Source: Kiloniellaceae bacterium
GTDB lineage: Bacteria; Pseudomonadota; Alphaproteobacteria; Kiloniellales; Kiloniellaceae
Reading direction: 5' to 3'
NCBI GenBank assembly: GCA_021776195.1
Contig: JAJFGK010000106.1
Coordinates: 1-51,135, forward strand
Length of the DNA: 51,135 bases
The translations under genes were made by a program, and so were the position numbers. Each line of letters starts with the position of its first letter. Positions within the stretch are counted from its first letter, which is position 1. Below are positions 17,468 through 26,462 of the stretch, piece by piece. The notes below the pieces were generated by a model that was not told where the DNA came from, did not search any database, and saw only the letters and a program-made list of their open reading frames with translations.

Positions 17468-18037
17468 TCAGCTCTTGTTGTGGGACACCTCGATCCACTC
17501 GCGGGTGCCAGCCGCAACGTCGTAGACGTGGAAGGCGTTCATGGCCTGGCCATAAAGATGGAGGCTGACGGCTGTCTCGCGATCTTCTGGCACGCCGGTC
17601 TTGTGAATGTGATCGGGATTGGGAACGAAGGTGGTGACCGTGCCTTCGCTCAGCAAGATCGGGCCACCACGGCGCAAATCGATCCCGCTATCCTGGCCAT
17701 GGTCGGGATCGACCCGGATCAAATTACGTTCCTCCAGGACTCCCTGGACCACGCCCACGACGCCCCAGGTGCCGTGGTCATGCACGGGTGTCCATTGGCC
17801 TGGCGTCCAGACCAGAGAATAGAGCGAAGGGCCGCCTGCCTCGTCGATATGAATGGCGTTTCGCGCGTAATGGTCCGCCTCGGGGCGGAAGTGATCGGGC
17901 TTCAAGAACCCTCTCGATCCATTGATGAGACGGTGCAGGAGTGGTGCCACCGCCTCGACGCAGTCCGCCGGCTCTTCGGCGCGTGCCACAGCGGCGCGGG
18001 TCTCGGCCAAGAACTCATCCAATCCATAGTCTCTCAT
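17468..18037 (-). CDS. Cysteine dioxygenase-family cupin thiol dioxygenase
   Basis: A 189-residue cupin with the iron site HDHGTWG (two His) and a third His in SLHLYG. The segment HYARNAIH has Arg in the place used by Arg-type cysteine dioxygenases to bind the substrate carboxylate; Gln is found there in 3-mercaptopropionate dioxygenases. The product would be cysteine sulfinate, made in the cytosol. The substrate call rests on one motif position. It has no operon partner on its strand. Confidence 0.8.
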   Translation of the reverse strand: MRDYGLDEFLAETRAAVARAEEPADCVEAVAPLLHRLINGSRGFLKPDHFRPEADHYARNAIHIDEAGGPSLYSLVWTPGQWTPVHDHGTWGVVGVVQGVLEERNLIRVDPDHGQDSGIDLRRGGPILLSEGTVTTFVPNPDHIHKTGVPEDRETAVSLHLYGQAMNAFHVYDVAAGTREWIEVSHNKS

Positions 18038-18316
18038 TCGATCGTCGCTCCCTCACTTCCGGTCAGGTAAAGAAGGATTCTAACAGATTGCATCTTTGGC
18101 CCAGGTCTCGCTGAAAGACCAACCCTCGACACCGGATTGGGAGGGCTCTCGGCCCGAGGCTTACTTTCGATCCAGCCGGACTCAGGAATCGATCAGGTGC
18201 GCCGCTCGACAAACAGCGGTGAATCGGTCATCGGGGGTGATCGGTTCACGGCTCAAGCGCATCAAGGGAGGCCGTTCTTTGGCTCGCGCTCACCCCTGCG
18301 CCAGCAGTTGCCTGCC
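18038..18316. other. Intergenic region with no recognised feature
   Basis: A 279-nt gap between the cupin gene start and the stop of the 549-residue protein gene. No credible ORF, strong hairpin or T-tract was seen. It must hold the promoter of the cupin gene on the minus strand. Confidence 0.4.
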
Positions 18317-19966
18317 TCAGCCGCGCAGATCGTCGACCTCGCCCTTCACGTTCTCGACCAGACCCTTCAGCCCGTCGGCGACTCCAACCGTATTGCCGAT
18401 CCCATCGGAGATGGCTTTGGCCGTCTTCGCGACGTCGTAGGCGTCGGGCCAGCCCACGTTCGCGGCGACAAGAAAGCCGACGCTCGATCCCAGCTCGACG
18501 AAGACCTCGGCGAATTTCGCGGCCGTCGGCTCTTTGGCGGAAAGTTCGCCAATCAGTTTGCTGAGCTTCTTCTGGTCGACACTGGCCTTGCGCAGCCGGG
18601 AGTTCAGAGTGCCGACCTCGCCGATCATTTCGCCCACCTGAGTTTGGTTCTTCTTGATTTCGACCAGCATACTCTTGAACGAGTTCTCGAGTTTCTTGTT
18701 CATTTCAAGCCTGTTCGCCTTAATCCAGGCGCGGGTGTCCTTCAGCAGTGTCTCCTGATCGTCGATCGCCTTGTTCAACTTGATCGACACGTCGCCTGCC
18801 TCGACTTCGATACCATTGATCTTGTCACCAATTTGGTCGCACTCGCCGGCGCAGGATTTGATCGTGCTGAAGAAGGTCGGCGCGATCGCGTTGACAAGGG
18901 TGACCCCGACCTCACTGCCGCCAATCTGGGCGCCGGACCACTCCTTGTAGCGTTTGTCCAGGCCTCTCACGTTTTTCTGAACCCTCACGATCAGCTCTTC
19001 TGCCTCCATCGACAGCAGGGCGATCTGCTTTCCGGTCGAAACGGCGCCCCGGACCGCGCCCAAGGCGCTGATCGCCATGGCGGGACCGGTGAAGGGCGCG
19101 AGACCAAGAGACACGGCGCCGGCAACCGTACCGGTGATGGTCAACGCAAGCTGGGCGCCGCTTTTGATCTTGTAGTTGCGGTAATCCGTGCGCACGCCGG
19201 CGAGACGATGCAACTCCGCGCCGGCCCGCCCGACCGATGCCTCCAAGGCCGTCTCGAAGTCCCTCTCGAAGGTCGAGTTGGCCTGATTGAACTTGGTCGA
19301 ATCGGCCTTCACGGTCTGGGCTGCCTTCACGTAGGCGACTAGAATGTCCTTTCCCAATTGCTTGAAATCCGCCGCGTCGCGAATTTTTTGACCCATATCG
19401 CCGTCGTTGTCATCGACCTTGGACAGGATCTTGTCGTCCGACAGGATGACTTCGATCTCAAGCTTGTTGATCTCGACAAAATCGCGCGCCTTGGGCGCCT
19501 TGCTCATGATTTTTGCGCTGAGATCGGGATGCCGGAAGACGGTGACCGGCTTCAGCGGTTTCTTGGATTCCTTGATCGCCTGTTTCAGCGCGAGGTCTTC
19601 GTCCTGTCCGAGCAGCGAAATGGCTAGTCCAAGGCGCAACTCCAGCTGGTCCGTTGCCTCGTCGATGCCGTTCGTGAGCGGCAGGAGGACAGTCTTGTCC
19701 AGCGTGCCCTTCTGCTCCTTAACGAACTTCTGGTACTTGCCGAGAACTGTTTCGATCTGAGACTTTTTCGAGCGCATCTCGCCGATGTTTGGATAGGAGG
19801 ACGGCCATTTCTTCAGGCTGGGCCCGAGATCAAGGTTGAATTTCTTCTCGAGCTCCTTCCAGACTTTCTCCTGTTTCTTGGACTTTGCCTTGGTTTCAGC
19901 GACCTTCTTGGCGTCCTGCCAGGCCTTCCGCATACAAGGATCACTGATCTCCACAGGTGTTGGCAT
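18317..19966 (-). CDS. Unknown 549-residue coiled-coil protein with central hydrophobic segment
   Basis: I do not recognise a named family. The protein is Lys/Glu-rich and almost wholly helical. Long heptad-like stretches flank a Gly/Ala-rich hydrophobic segment at about residues 272-315 (TITGTVAGAVSLGLAPFTG). There is no signal peptide. This layout recalls alpha-helical pore-forming toxins (ClyA/HBL/xenorhabdolysin type) or membrane-inserting effector proteins, but that is only a structural analogy. The base composition is visibly less GC-rich than its neighbours, suggesting acquisition. The AAGGAAAG ribosome site precedes ATG 19966. The GTPase/DUF2868 pair lies upstream on the same strand, 255 nt away. 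Confidence 0.75.
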   Translation of the reverse strand: MPTPVEISDPCMRKAWQDAKKVAETKAKSKKQEKVWKELEKKFNLDLGPSLKKWPSSYPNIGEMRSKKSQIETVLGKYQKFVKEQKGTLDKTVLLPLTNGIDEATDQLELRLGLAISLLGQDEDLALKQAIKESKKPLKPVTVFRHPDLSAKIMSKAPKARDFVEINKLEIEVILSDDKILSKVDDNDGDMGQKIRDAADFKQLGKDILVAYVKAAQTVKADSTKFNQANSTFERDFETALEASVGRAGAELHRLAGVRTDYRNYKIKSGAQLALTITGTVAGAVSLGLAPFTGPAMAISALGAVRGAVSTGKQIALLSMEAEELIVRVQKNVRGLDKRYKEWSGAQIGGSEVGVTLVNAIAPTFFSTIKSCAGECDQIGDKINGIEVEAGDVSIKLNKAIDDQETLLKDTRAWIKANRLEMNKKLENSFKSMLVEIKKNQTQVGEMIGEVGTLNSRLRKASVDQKKLSKLIGELSAKEPTAAKFAEVFVELGSSVGFLVAANVGWPDAYDVAKTAKAISDGIGNTVGVADGLKGLVENVKGEVDDLRG

Positions 19967-20221
19967 CGTGTCTTTCCTTCATCGCTCTGAGTGATCCGAA
20001 GCCGGCTGGAGCCAATCGCCCCTCGACAGTCGTCCAACTGTCTTGGCCGGCATTCGCCATTCTGCCCGCGTTCCATGATGGTGCTGCGGTTGAATGCGCC
20101 AATCAAGTGAAGATTGGACCAATCCGGTTCTGACAGCCCTAATCCTATGGAAAAGGGCGCGTTGCATGATCTGCAAAGGTTGATCGACGAATGAAATCTC
20201 AATGCCGCCTCGAATAGGCCG

Positions 20222-21619
20222 CTACTCGCCGAGCGCCTCCAGCAAGATAGCCGTGACCCGGTCATCGGTGTGCGCGCGGCCGCTCCACTTCTCGATGGAT
20301 CGCGACGGCGAGAAACTGGACCAGTCGAGATGGTGGCGGGCCCCCCGCAATTCATCGTTCAGCGCCTTGCCGAGCGCCCGCCTGTCCTCCTTGTCGCTCG
20401 CCTCGGCCAGACGCAGGCGCTCCTGGTTGGCGTGGCCGCGCCGCAGCAGGGCCCGCACCAAGGCGATCTGGCGATGGGCGAGGAGCGCCAGGGTCTGCGG
20501 GTCGGCCCGCAGTTCGCGATAGCCGCGCAGACCGTCCAGAACCTCCTGTCCGCGGCTGCTGACGGCACCGGCCAGCCCGCCCACCGCCGCGCCCGTCAGG
20601 GCCGCCGCCCCCAGGGTGATGCCGCCGACCGCGGCATCGACCGCGAGGCCGACCAGCGCACCGGTCGCGGCGGCGGTCCCCGTGGTCATGCCGAATTCGG
20701 CCAGCGATTCCGGGCTGAAGAGGTCGAGGCCCCAAGCCCCGTCTTCGATCGGGAGGGTCTCGGCGAGAACGTCGCCGGGCCGGAAGCCGTGCAGGTCGAG
20801 CAAGGCCTCGACGCACCGCTGCTCGGCGGTTCGAAGCGTCTCCTTCAAGGTCTCCAGGCCGTCGCGATCCGACGTCTCGTCTTGGCTCGGGACCGTCAGG
20901 ACGTAGGCCGCGGCATCGACCAGGAGAGCGGCGATCAGCGCCGCCGAGGCATGGCGGAGCTCCCGTCGGCGCTGCGTCACATCGGCAATGACGGCGTCGA
21001 GGGTCGTCTTGAATCGGTCGAGCAGGCTGCGGATCTTCTCATAGAGCTGCAGCTCGCTCAGCTCGTCCAGCACAACCGTATCGAAGGCCGCGACGGCGTG
21101 CATGTTGACCCGCGCGAGCTGGGCGCGCCACAGGTCCGGCTGGGCCTCCGGGTCGGCGACAAAGTTGAGGACGGGAAGGACCGGGCGGGCCGTGCGGCCG
21201 AGGATCTCGAGCTCGTCCTTGAGCCGGTCGTGAACCCGGTTGCGCGCATCGACCACATAGAGCGCGACATCGCAGGCCATCAGTTGTCCCAGCGCCTTGG
21301 CCTCCTGCCGGAAAGCGCCCTGGTCGGCCTCGGATGCCAGAAAGGCCGCGATGGCATCGGTCCAGTCGCAGCCGGCCTCTCGGCGCTGCCGGTCCAGGTG
21401 TTCCAGCAGGCCGCTGGAATCTTCCAGGCCCGGAGTATCGAAGAGCTCGATGGCCGGGCGGCCGTCGATGGTGAGTGTCGTGGCTTCGACGTCTCGCGTG
21501 GTGGCGGCGCGGTTGGAGACCTCGCCGAAGGCCGCATCGCGGGTCAACGTCCGCAGCAGGGAGGTCTTGCCGGTGTTGGTGTGGCCGACGACGGCCACCT
21601 TGAGGACTGGGAAACTCAT
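20222..21619 (-). CDS. Era-like GTPase with glycine-rich membrane segment (DUF3482 type)
   Basis: A 465-residue protein with an N-terminal G domain: G1 GHTNTGKTS (12-20), switch II DTPG, and a noncanonical G4 (NFVAD in place of NKxD). Residues about 308-355 form a Gly/Ala-rich stretch resembling a glycine-zipper membrane segment, followed by a helical C-terminus. It is paired with the DUF2868 membrane protein by a 4-nt overlap (ATGA). The pair is found together in other proteobacteria, and its function is not established. Confidence 0.82.
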   Translation of the reverse strand: MSFPVLKVAVVGHTNTGKTSLLRTLTRDAAFGEVSNRAATTRDVEATTLTIDGRPAIELFDTPGLEDSSGLLEHLDRQRREAGCDWTDAIAAFLASEADQGAFRQEAKALGQLMACDVALYVVDARNRVHDRLKDELEILGRTARPVLPVLNFVADPEAQPDLWRAQLARVNMHAVAAFDTVVLDELSELQLYEKIRSLLDRFKTTLDAVIADVTQRRRELRHASAALIAALLVDAAAYVLTVPSQDETSDRDGLETLKETLRTAEQRCVEALLDLHGFRPGDVLAETLPIEDGAWGLDLFSPESLAEFGMTTGTAAATGALVGLAVDAAVGGITLGAAALTGAAVGGLAGAVSSRGQEVLDGLRGYRELRADPQTLALLAHRQIALVRALLRRGHANQERLRLAEASDKEDRRALGKALNDELRGARHHLDWSSFSPSRSIEKWSGRAHTDDRVTAILLEALGE

Positions 21620-23133
21620 GCCGGCGCCCGGTCCAGGAGCGCGGCCAGTTCCGGCTGGCCCTTGGTGGCCGGTTGGGCGAGATCGAGTTCGACGATCCAG
21701 TTGGCCGGCACCTGAAGCTCGCCGGCCAGGCGCCGCCAGTCCTCGAGGCGTTGCCGACGGGCGGGCTCGGGGGAGCGGCGGGTCAGACGGGCGCCCTCGG
21801 TTAGCAGCAAGATCATCGGTGTTCCGCTGGCTTGTCTCACCTGCTCCAGGAGGGCGGCAATGCCCCGGTCGGGCGTGGTCAGAAGGGAGACCGCGACCAG
21901 CAGGAGAGACGGCGCGGCGGATCCCAGGGCGGCCAGGGCCCGTTCGCGGTCCTGGCGGCTGTCCACGAGGCCCAGGTCCAGAACCGACAGGCCCGGAAGG
22001 TCGGGCGGCCAGGCCGCGCTGTCCGTGCCGATCTCCAGGCCCAGCAGTGCGAAAGGACCGGCGAGGGCCGCGGCGGGCAGGGGCACGGCGGCAACCGTCT
22101 CGCTGGGCCGTGGGGCGCGATCTATCCCCGCCGGTGCCTCATGCCGGGTTCGCGGCATCAGCGTTTCACGCAGACGGACATAGGCAGGCCGCAGGAGATC
22201 GAGCCGGAAGTCGCCGAGGGCCTTGCGCCGGGCGACGAGAGAAAGCGCGAAGAGCAGGACCCGGGGCACCAGGCCATAAAAGAGCAATGCGCCGATCAAC
22301 AGCCCTGCCCAAGACCCCGCAGCCGCGCTGGGCAAGGGTCCCTGGCCCGACCAGCGGCTGGCCATGATTTCCGCGCTGCTGGGGGTGGGGATGCCGGCCC
22401 ACTGAGGCAGGGCCGCCAGGGCTTGGGACAAGGGCAGGTAGGCGGTCTCGGAGAGAATGGTGGTCTCCCAGCCGAAGACCACCTGCTTGGCGCTCAAGAC
22501 CAGGAACAGCATGACCAGCGCGCCGAAGAGGAAGCTGCTCCAGAGGCCATGGGTGATGGCGCCCAGGGTCCAGCGGGCGATGGCCCCGCTGGAAAAGACC
22601 GAAGCGACGGTCTTCAGCAGGGCCGTCTCGCTCGGCCCGCGATGGAACCAGCCGGCCAGGCGGTGCGTGGCGGCCAGCGTCACGCCGCCCAAGGAGGGCA
22701 CCGCGGCCGCTCGACCGCCCAGAAGAGCGAGGAGGATCCAGAGCCAAAGGGTGAGCGTTTCCACGCCGAGCAGGACCAGAAGAGCCCAATGAAAATTGAC
22801 CGGTTGGCCCGGCGGCGCGGTGAGGGCCGTATGGGCCGTCGCCAGGCCCGCGGCGAAGGCGAGGACGGCGCCCAGCCCGATGGCCACTTGCAGGGTCAGG
22901 CGAAACTGCCCCAGGGCGGCCAGTATCTCCGGCGCCAGGCGGTGGGCCCGGGCGCGGCAAAGGAGCTTTTCTTCGAGGCTGCCTTCAGCCGCGCGGGCCT
23001 TGGCGTTGGCCGCCCCATCGTAGGCCGTCCCATCTTCGAAGGCCGCGCCCCTGCTCTCGTCGCAAGCCCGGATGGTTTCGGCCAGCAGCCTGGCCTCGAA
23101 ACCGGTCGGCCGCTGCGGGTTACTCGATGCCAT
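21616..23133 (-). CDS. DUF2868 membrane protein
   Basis: A 505-residue protein. A soluble N-terminal helix region begins FEARLLAETIRACDESRG. Hydrophobic segments lie near residues 80-100, 118-142, 195-220 and 275-300. The soluble C-terminal half carries an alternating beta/alpha pattern (VLDLGLVDSRQDRERALAAL, then PMILLLTEGARL) that looks like a degenerate P-loop or Rossmann-like domain. It is the first gene of a coupled pair with the GTPase, and together they probably form a membrane complex. Confidence 0.8.
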   Translation of the reverse strand: MASSNPQRPTGFEARLLAETIRACDESRGAAFEDGTAYDGAANAKARAAEGSLEEKLLCRARAHRLAPEILAALGQFRLTLQVAIGLGAVLAFAAGLATAHTALTAPPGQPVNFHWALLVLLGVETLTLWLWILLALLGGRAAAVPSLGGVTLAATHRLAGWFHRGPSETALLKTVASVFSSGAIARWTLGAITHGLWSSFLFGALVMLFLVLSAKQVVFGWETTILSETAYLPLSQALAALPQWAGIPTPSSAEIMASRWSGQGPLPSAAAGSWAGLLIGALLFYGLVPRVLLFALSLVARRKALGDFRLDLLRPAYVRLRETLMPRTRHEAPAGIDRAPRPSETVAAVPLPAAALAGPFALLGLEIGTDSAAWPPDLPGLSVLDLGLVDSRQDRERALAALGSAAPSLLLVAVSLLTTPDRGIAALLEQVRQASGTPMILLLTEGARLTRRSPEPARRQRLEDWRRLAGELQVPANWIVELDLAQPATKGQPELAALLDRAPA

Positions 23134-23448
23134 GAATTTCTAACCACTTCGGTCCGGGCGCGCGTTGCGGCGCATTCTGACGAGGCCCTGGAGGCGGCAC
23201 AACCGCCGCTTCGCGATGCCTACTCAGACTTTACATGGGGACCGTCACCCCGGACCGCCCGCCGGGGCGGCGCCGGGGTCTTGGGCCGTATTGGCATGGA
23301 GACCCCGGATAAACGCCTCTGGCGTCTTCCCGGGTTGCGAGGAGGGAGAGAAATCATAGCTCAACGACTATCGTTGAGACCCAAGGCTGTGTGACCTCTT
23401 CCGACCCCGGCGGGAGGCGACGCTCCCGCCGGGTGTCGCGGTGCCGGT
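23134..23448. repeat. Intergenic region with palindromic element
   Basis: These 315 nt contain no supported gene. One hairpin is formed by ACCCCGG (23247-23253) and CCGGGGT (23273-23279), with an inner CCGCCC/GGGCGG pair. A second has outer arms at about 23302-23308 and 23329-23335 around ACGCC-TCT-GGCGT. A third is CTCAACGA-CTA-TCGTTGAG (23360-23378). The first two match the paired-hairpin design at 16993-17064. The DUF2868 gene promoter should lie in this region. Confidence 0.5.
23406..23433 (-). terminator. Strong hairpin after the molybdenum hydroxylase gene
   Basis: A perfect 11-bp GC-rich stem, CCCGGCGGGAG (23406-23416) with CTCCCGCCGGG (23423-23433), with a 6-nt loop. It lies 16 nt past the stop of the IorB-type gene. 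No T-run follows on the minus strand, so it may stabilise the 3' end or act with Rho rather than being a full intrinsic terminator. Confidence 0.5.
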
Positions 23449-25785
23449 TCAGGCGCTGAGCTGATCGCCGATCGGCAGGTTGCGGATGCGCTTGCCGCTG
23501 GCATTGAAGATGGCGTTGGTCAGCGCCGGCAGGAAGGGCGGCACCCCGGGCTCGCCGACCCCGGTGGCGTGAACCGCGAAGGGGTAGTCGACGATGTGGG
23601 TGTAGACCTTTTCCGGGAAGTTGTCGGCGCGGACCATGCGGTAGTCGTGGAAGTTGCTCTCCTGCACCGCGCCCTCTTCGTAGGTGATGCCGCCGTGCAT
23701 CGCCGCCGTCATGCCAAAGACGCAGGCCCCCTGCATCTGCGACTGGACCCGTTCCGGATTGGCCACGAAACCGCAGTCGACGGCCACATGCGCTTCCGGG
23801 ACGCGGACCGTGCCGTCGGCCCCGACCTTGGCGTGGACCGCGATGGCGATATAGGAGACGAAGCTGCGGTGCACCGCGATACCCAAGGCCTCGCCGGCCG
23901 GCAGCGACTTGCCCCAGCCCGCCTTTTCCGCCGCCAGTTCGACCACTTGGCTGAGCCGGCCGGTGTCGAAGGGGAACTCGTCGGTCGGCTCGCCGTGGTT
24001 CCAGAACTCCTGCTGCAGGCCCGCCGCCTGCCAATCGAGTTTGCGCGGCGCACCGATCATCTCGAGCAGAAAGTCTTTCTGATCGCGGCCCAGTTCGGCG
24101 GCCAACTCGGCGGTGACGGACTGGACTGCAAAGGCCCGTGGAATGTGCGAGACCGACCGGAACCAGCCGATCCGCGTGTGGGCATGGGCCTTGCATTGCT
24201 CGGCCCGAACGTTGGCGATCTCATAGGGCAGGTCCTCCAGCCCCATGCCGACCTCGATAGGGTGCTGGACACCCTCGTCCGGGGCGAAGGTCGAAAGGAA
24301 CGAGGGGGCCGCGGAACGGTGGCGCCAGGCGACGGGCTTGTCGTCGGCGTCGAGGCCGATATCGAAGCGCTCCAACGAGGTCGTGTGGTGGTAGCTGTGG
24401 CGAATGTCGTCCTCGCGGGTCCACTGCACGCGTATCGGGGCGCCGACCTTTTGCGACAGATAGGCGGCCTCGATGGCGAAGTCGCACTTCGACTTGCGGC
24501 CGAACCCGCCGCCCAAGAGGGTGACGTTCACCTTGACGTCCTCTTCCTTCATGCCGATGAAATCGGCGATGTCGAGGCGGGCGCCGTAGGGGCTCTGCAG
24601 ACAGCCCCAGACCTCGCACTTGCCGTCGGCCACCTGGGCCAGGGCGGCCGGCGGCTCCATCGACGCATGCACCATATGCGGCTGGTAGTACTCCCGGGTG
24701 AAGACCTTGGCCGCGCCGGCCAGGGCCGCCTCCGCGTCGCCTTGGTCGCGCACCGTCGTGCCAGGTTCCGCGGTCGAGGCGCGCAGCGCCTTTTCGTAGT
24801 CCGCCGTGTTGTAGCCGGCGTGCGGTCCGTCATCCCATTCGATGACCAACGCGTCGCGGCCCTTGATCGCGGCCCAGGTGTTGCTGGCGATCACGGCGAC
24901 GCCGCCCAGCGGCTGGAACTTCGAGCCGAGCGGGGTTTCGGGGATACGCTCGACCCGTTCGACCCCGCTGATCGCAAGCGCGGGGGCGGCATCCAGGGAC
25001 TTGACCTTGCCGCCCACCACCGGCGGCCGGGCGATCACGGCGATCTTCATGCCGGGTCGGCTGACGTCCGCGCCGTAGACCGCCTGACCGGTGGTGATGT
25101 CGCGCAGGTCGGTAATCTGCACGGCGCCCTTGCCGATGTAGCGAAACTCCTTCTCGTCCTTGAAGCGCAGTTGCTCGCGCGCCGGGGCGGGCAGGGCCAT
25201 GGCCAGTTTGCCGAGCTCGCCGTAACCCAGGCGCAGTCCCAGGGATCGGTGGACGACCTCGTGATTGATGGCCTCGACCTCGTCGTGGCTCGCGCCCCAC
25301 TGCTTGGCGGCCGTCTCCTCCAGCATATGGCGAACCGAGGCCCCGATATCGCGTGCCGGCTGGATGTGATGGCGCAGACTGCGCGAACCGTCGGTGTCCT
25401 GGTTGCCGTATTTCTTTTCGTCGCCCTCGGCCTGCAGGATGCGCACGCGGTCCCAGTCGGCCTCCATCTCGTCGGCGATGACCATGGGGATGGAGGTGCG
25501 CGACCCGGTTCCCATTTCCGAGCGGTGCGCGGTGATGGTCACGGTGCCGTCACGATCGATGGCGACAAAGACATGGGGATCGTGGACCACGCCGTTCGGC
25601 ATGTTCTGGCCGCCATGGGGATAGACGTCGTAGGCCTCGGCGGTCCCCGCCGGCAGGATCTGCAAGGCGACGACGAAACCGGCGGTGCCCGCCAGGAAAT
25701 TCCGGCGGCTCATGTTTTCAATGACGGCGCGACCGGCCTGGGGCATCGGGGCGCTGGCCTGATGAGCTTTCAAATGGTGCAGCAT
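23449..25785 (-). CDS. Molybdenum hydroxylase large subunit, isoquinoline 1-oxidoreductase beta (IorB) type
   Basis: A 778-residue protein of the xanthine dehydrogenase superfamily. It carries a twin-arginine signal, SRRNFLAGTAGF (from residue 26), so the folded complex is probably exported to the periplasm. Cofactor-binding motifs include GGGFGRKSKCDFAIEAA and the C-terminal GVGEPGVPPFLPAL, with the catalytic Glu. The start at ATG 25785 lies 4 nt after the IorA stop. Related enzymes oxidise aldehydes or N-heterocycles; the substrate here is unknown. Confidence 0.9.
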   Translation of the reverse strand: MLHHLKAHQASAPMPQAGRAVIENMSRRNFLAGTAGFVVALQILPAGTAEAYDVYPHGGQNMPNGVVHDPHVFVAIDRDGTVTITAHRSEMGTGSRTSIPMVIADEMEADWDRVRILQAEGDEKKYGNQDTDGSRSLRHHIQPARDIGASVRHMLEETAAKQWGASHDEVEAINHEVVHRSLGLRLGYGELGKLAMALPAPAREQLRFKDEKEFRYIGKGAVQITDLRDITTGQAVYGADVSRPGMKIAVIARPPVVGGKVKSLDAAPALAISGVERVERIPETPLGSKFQPLGGVAVIASNTWAAIKGRDALVIEWDDGPHAGYNTADYEKALRASTAEPGTTVRDQGDAEAALAGAAKVFTREYYQPHMVHASMEPPAALAQVADGKCEVWGCLQSPYGARLDIADFIGMKEEDVKVNVTLLGGGFGRKSKCDFAIEAAYLSQKVGAPIRVQWTREDDIRHSYHHTTSLERFDIGLDADDKPVAWRHRSAAPSFLSTFAPDEGVQHPIEVGMGLEDLPYEIANVRAEQCKAHAHTRIGWFRSVSHIPRAFAVQSVTAELAAELGRDQKDFLLEMIGAPRKLDWQAAGLQQEFWNHGEPTDEFPFDTGRLSQVVELAAEKAGWGKSLPAGEALGIAVHRSFVSYIAIAVHAKVGADGTVRVPEAHVAVDCGFVANPERVQSQMQGACVFGMTAAMHGGITYEEGAVQESNFHDYRMVRADNFPEKVYTHIVDYPFAVHATGVGEPGVPPFLPALTNAIFNASGKRIRNLPIGDQLSA

Positions 25786-25789
25786 GGCA

Positions 25790-26242
25790 TCAGGCTCCCG
25801 TCGAGGCTTGGCGCACGGCATTGACGATGCGCTGGTAGCAGCCGCAGCGGCAGATGTTGCCCTGCATGCCGTCGAGAATTTCCTGGTCGCTCGGGTTGGG
25901 GTTTTCCGCCAGCAGGGCCGTTGCCTGCATGATCTGGCCGGCCTGGCAGAAGCCGCATTGCGGCACGCTGAGATCGCGCCAGGCCACCTGGACCGGATGA
26001 TCGCCGTCCCCGGGCAGCCCCTCGATCGTCGTGACCGACCCGCCGGCGGCCTCGGCGACGGTCGCCAGACAGCCGCGCACCGCCTTACTGTTGAGATGAA
26101 TCGTGCAGGACCCGCAGAGGCCGGTGCCGCAACCGTACTTCGTGCCGGGCAGGCCCAGTTCGTCGCGCAGATACCACAAGAGCGGGGTGTCGGGATCGCC
26201 GTCGAACGTCTGTTCGACGCCATTAACCGTCAGATCAACCAT
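25790..26242 (-). CDS. [2Fe-2S] subunit of molybdenum hydroxylase (IorA type)
   Basis: A 150-residue protein starting at ATG 26242. It has a plant-type [2Fe-2S] domain (C38, C43, C46, C58, within YGCGTGLCGSC). A C-terminal four-helix [2Fe-2S] domain follows (CGFCQAGQ and CRCGCYQR). It transfers electrons from the molybdenum cofactor of the partner subunit to an external acceptor, usually a cytochrome, in the IorAB type that lacks a FAD subunit. It lacks its own signal peptide, so it would be carried across with the Tat substrate. Confidence 0.92.
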   Translation of the reverse strand: MVDLTVNGVEQTFDGDPDTPLLWYLRDELGLPGTKYGCGTGLCGSCTIHLNSKAVRGCLATVAEAAGGSVTTIEGLPGDGDHPVQVAWRDLSVPQCGFCQAGQIMQATALLAENPNPSDQEILDGMQGNICRCGCYQRIVNAVRQASTGA

Positions 26243-26462
26243 GGTAATCCTCCCTGAAGCCTCGTTGGAGAAGGAACATTTCATTCCCGACGAGAAGAGG
26301 CGTGCCCCACTTTGCGCGGGACTTTTATGTTGAACGCTGGGGTGTCTCGGTTTTTTCGCCTCCGTCGAACGTCACGCCGGATAAGGAATCCAAGTGTAAC
26401 GCGCGACCCGCTGCCCGGCTACCGGGTTGTACTAAAGGATGAGTGGCGGCGAGGTGCTCGCC

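Noticed and set aside
18317..19966. Type VI secretion effector
   Set aside because: No Tss, Hcp, VgrG or PAAR gene is present in the window; only the helical/hydrophobic layout hints at a toxin.
23569..25824. Long open frame opposite the IorB-type gene
   Set aside because: It is Arg/Gly/His-rich, has no domain pattern and mirrors a clear Tat-exported enzyme; long antisense frames are common at this GC content.
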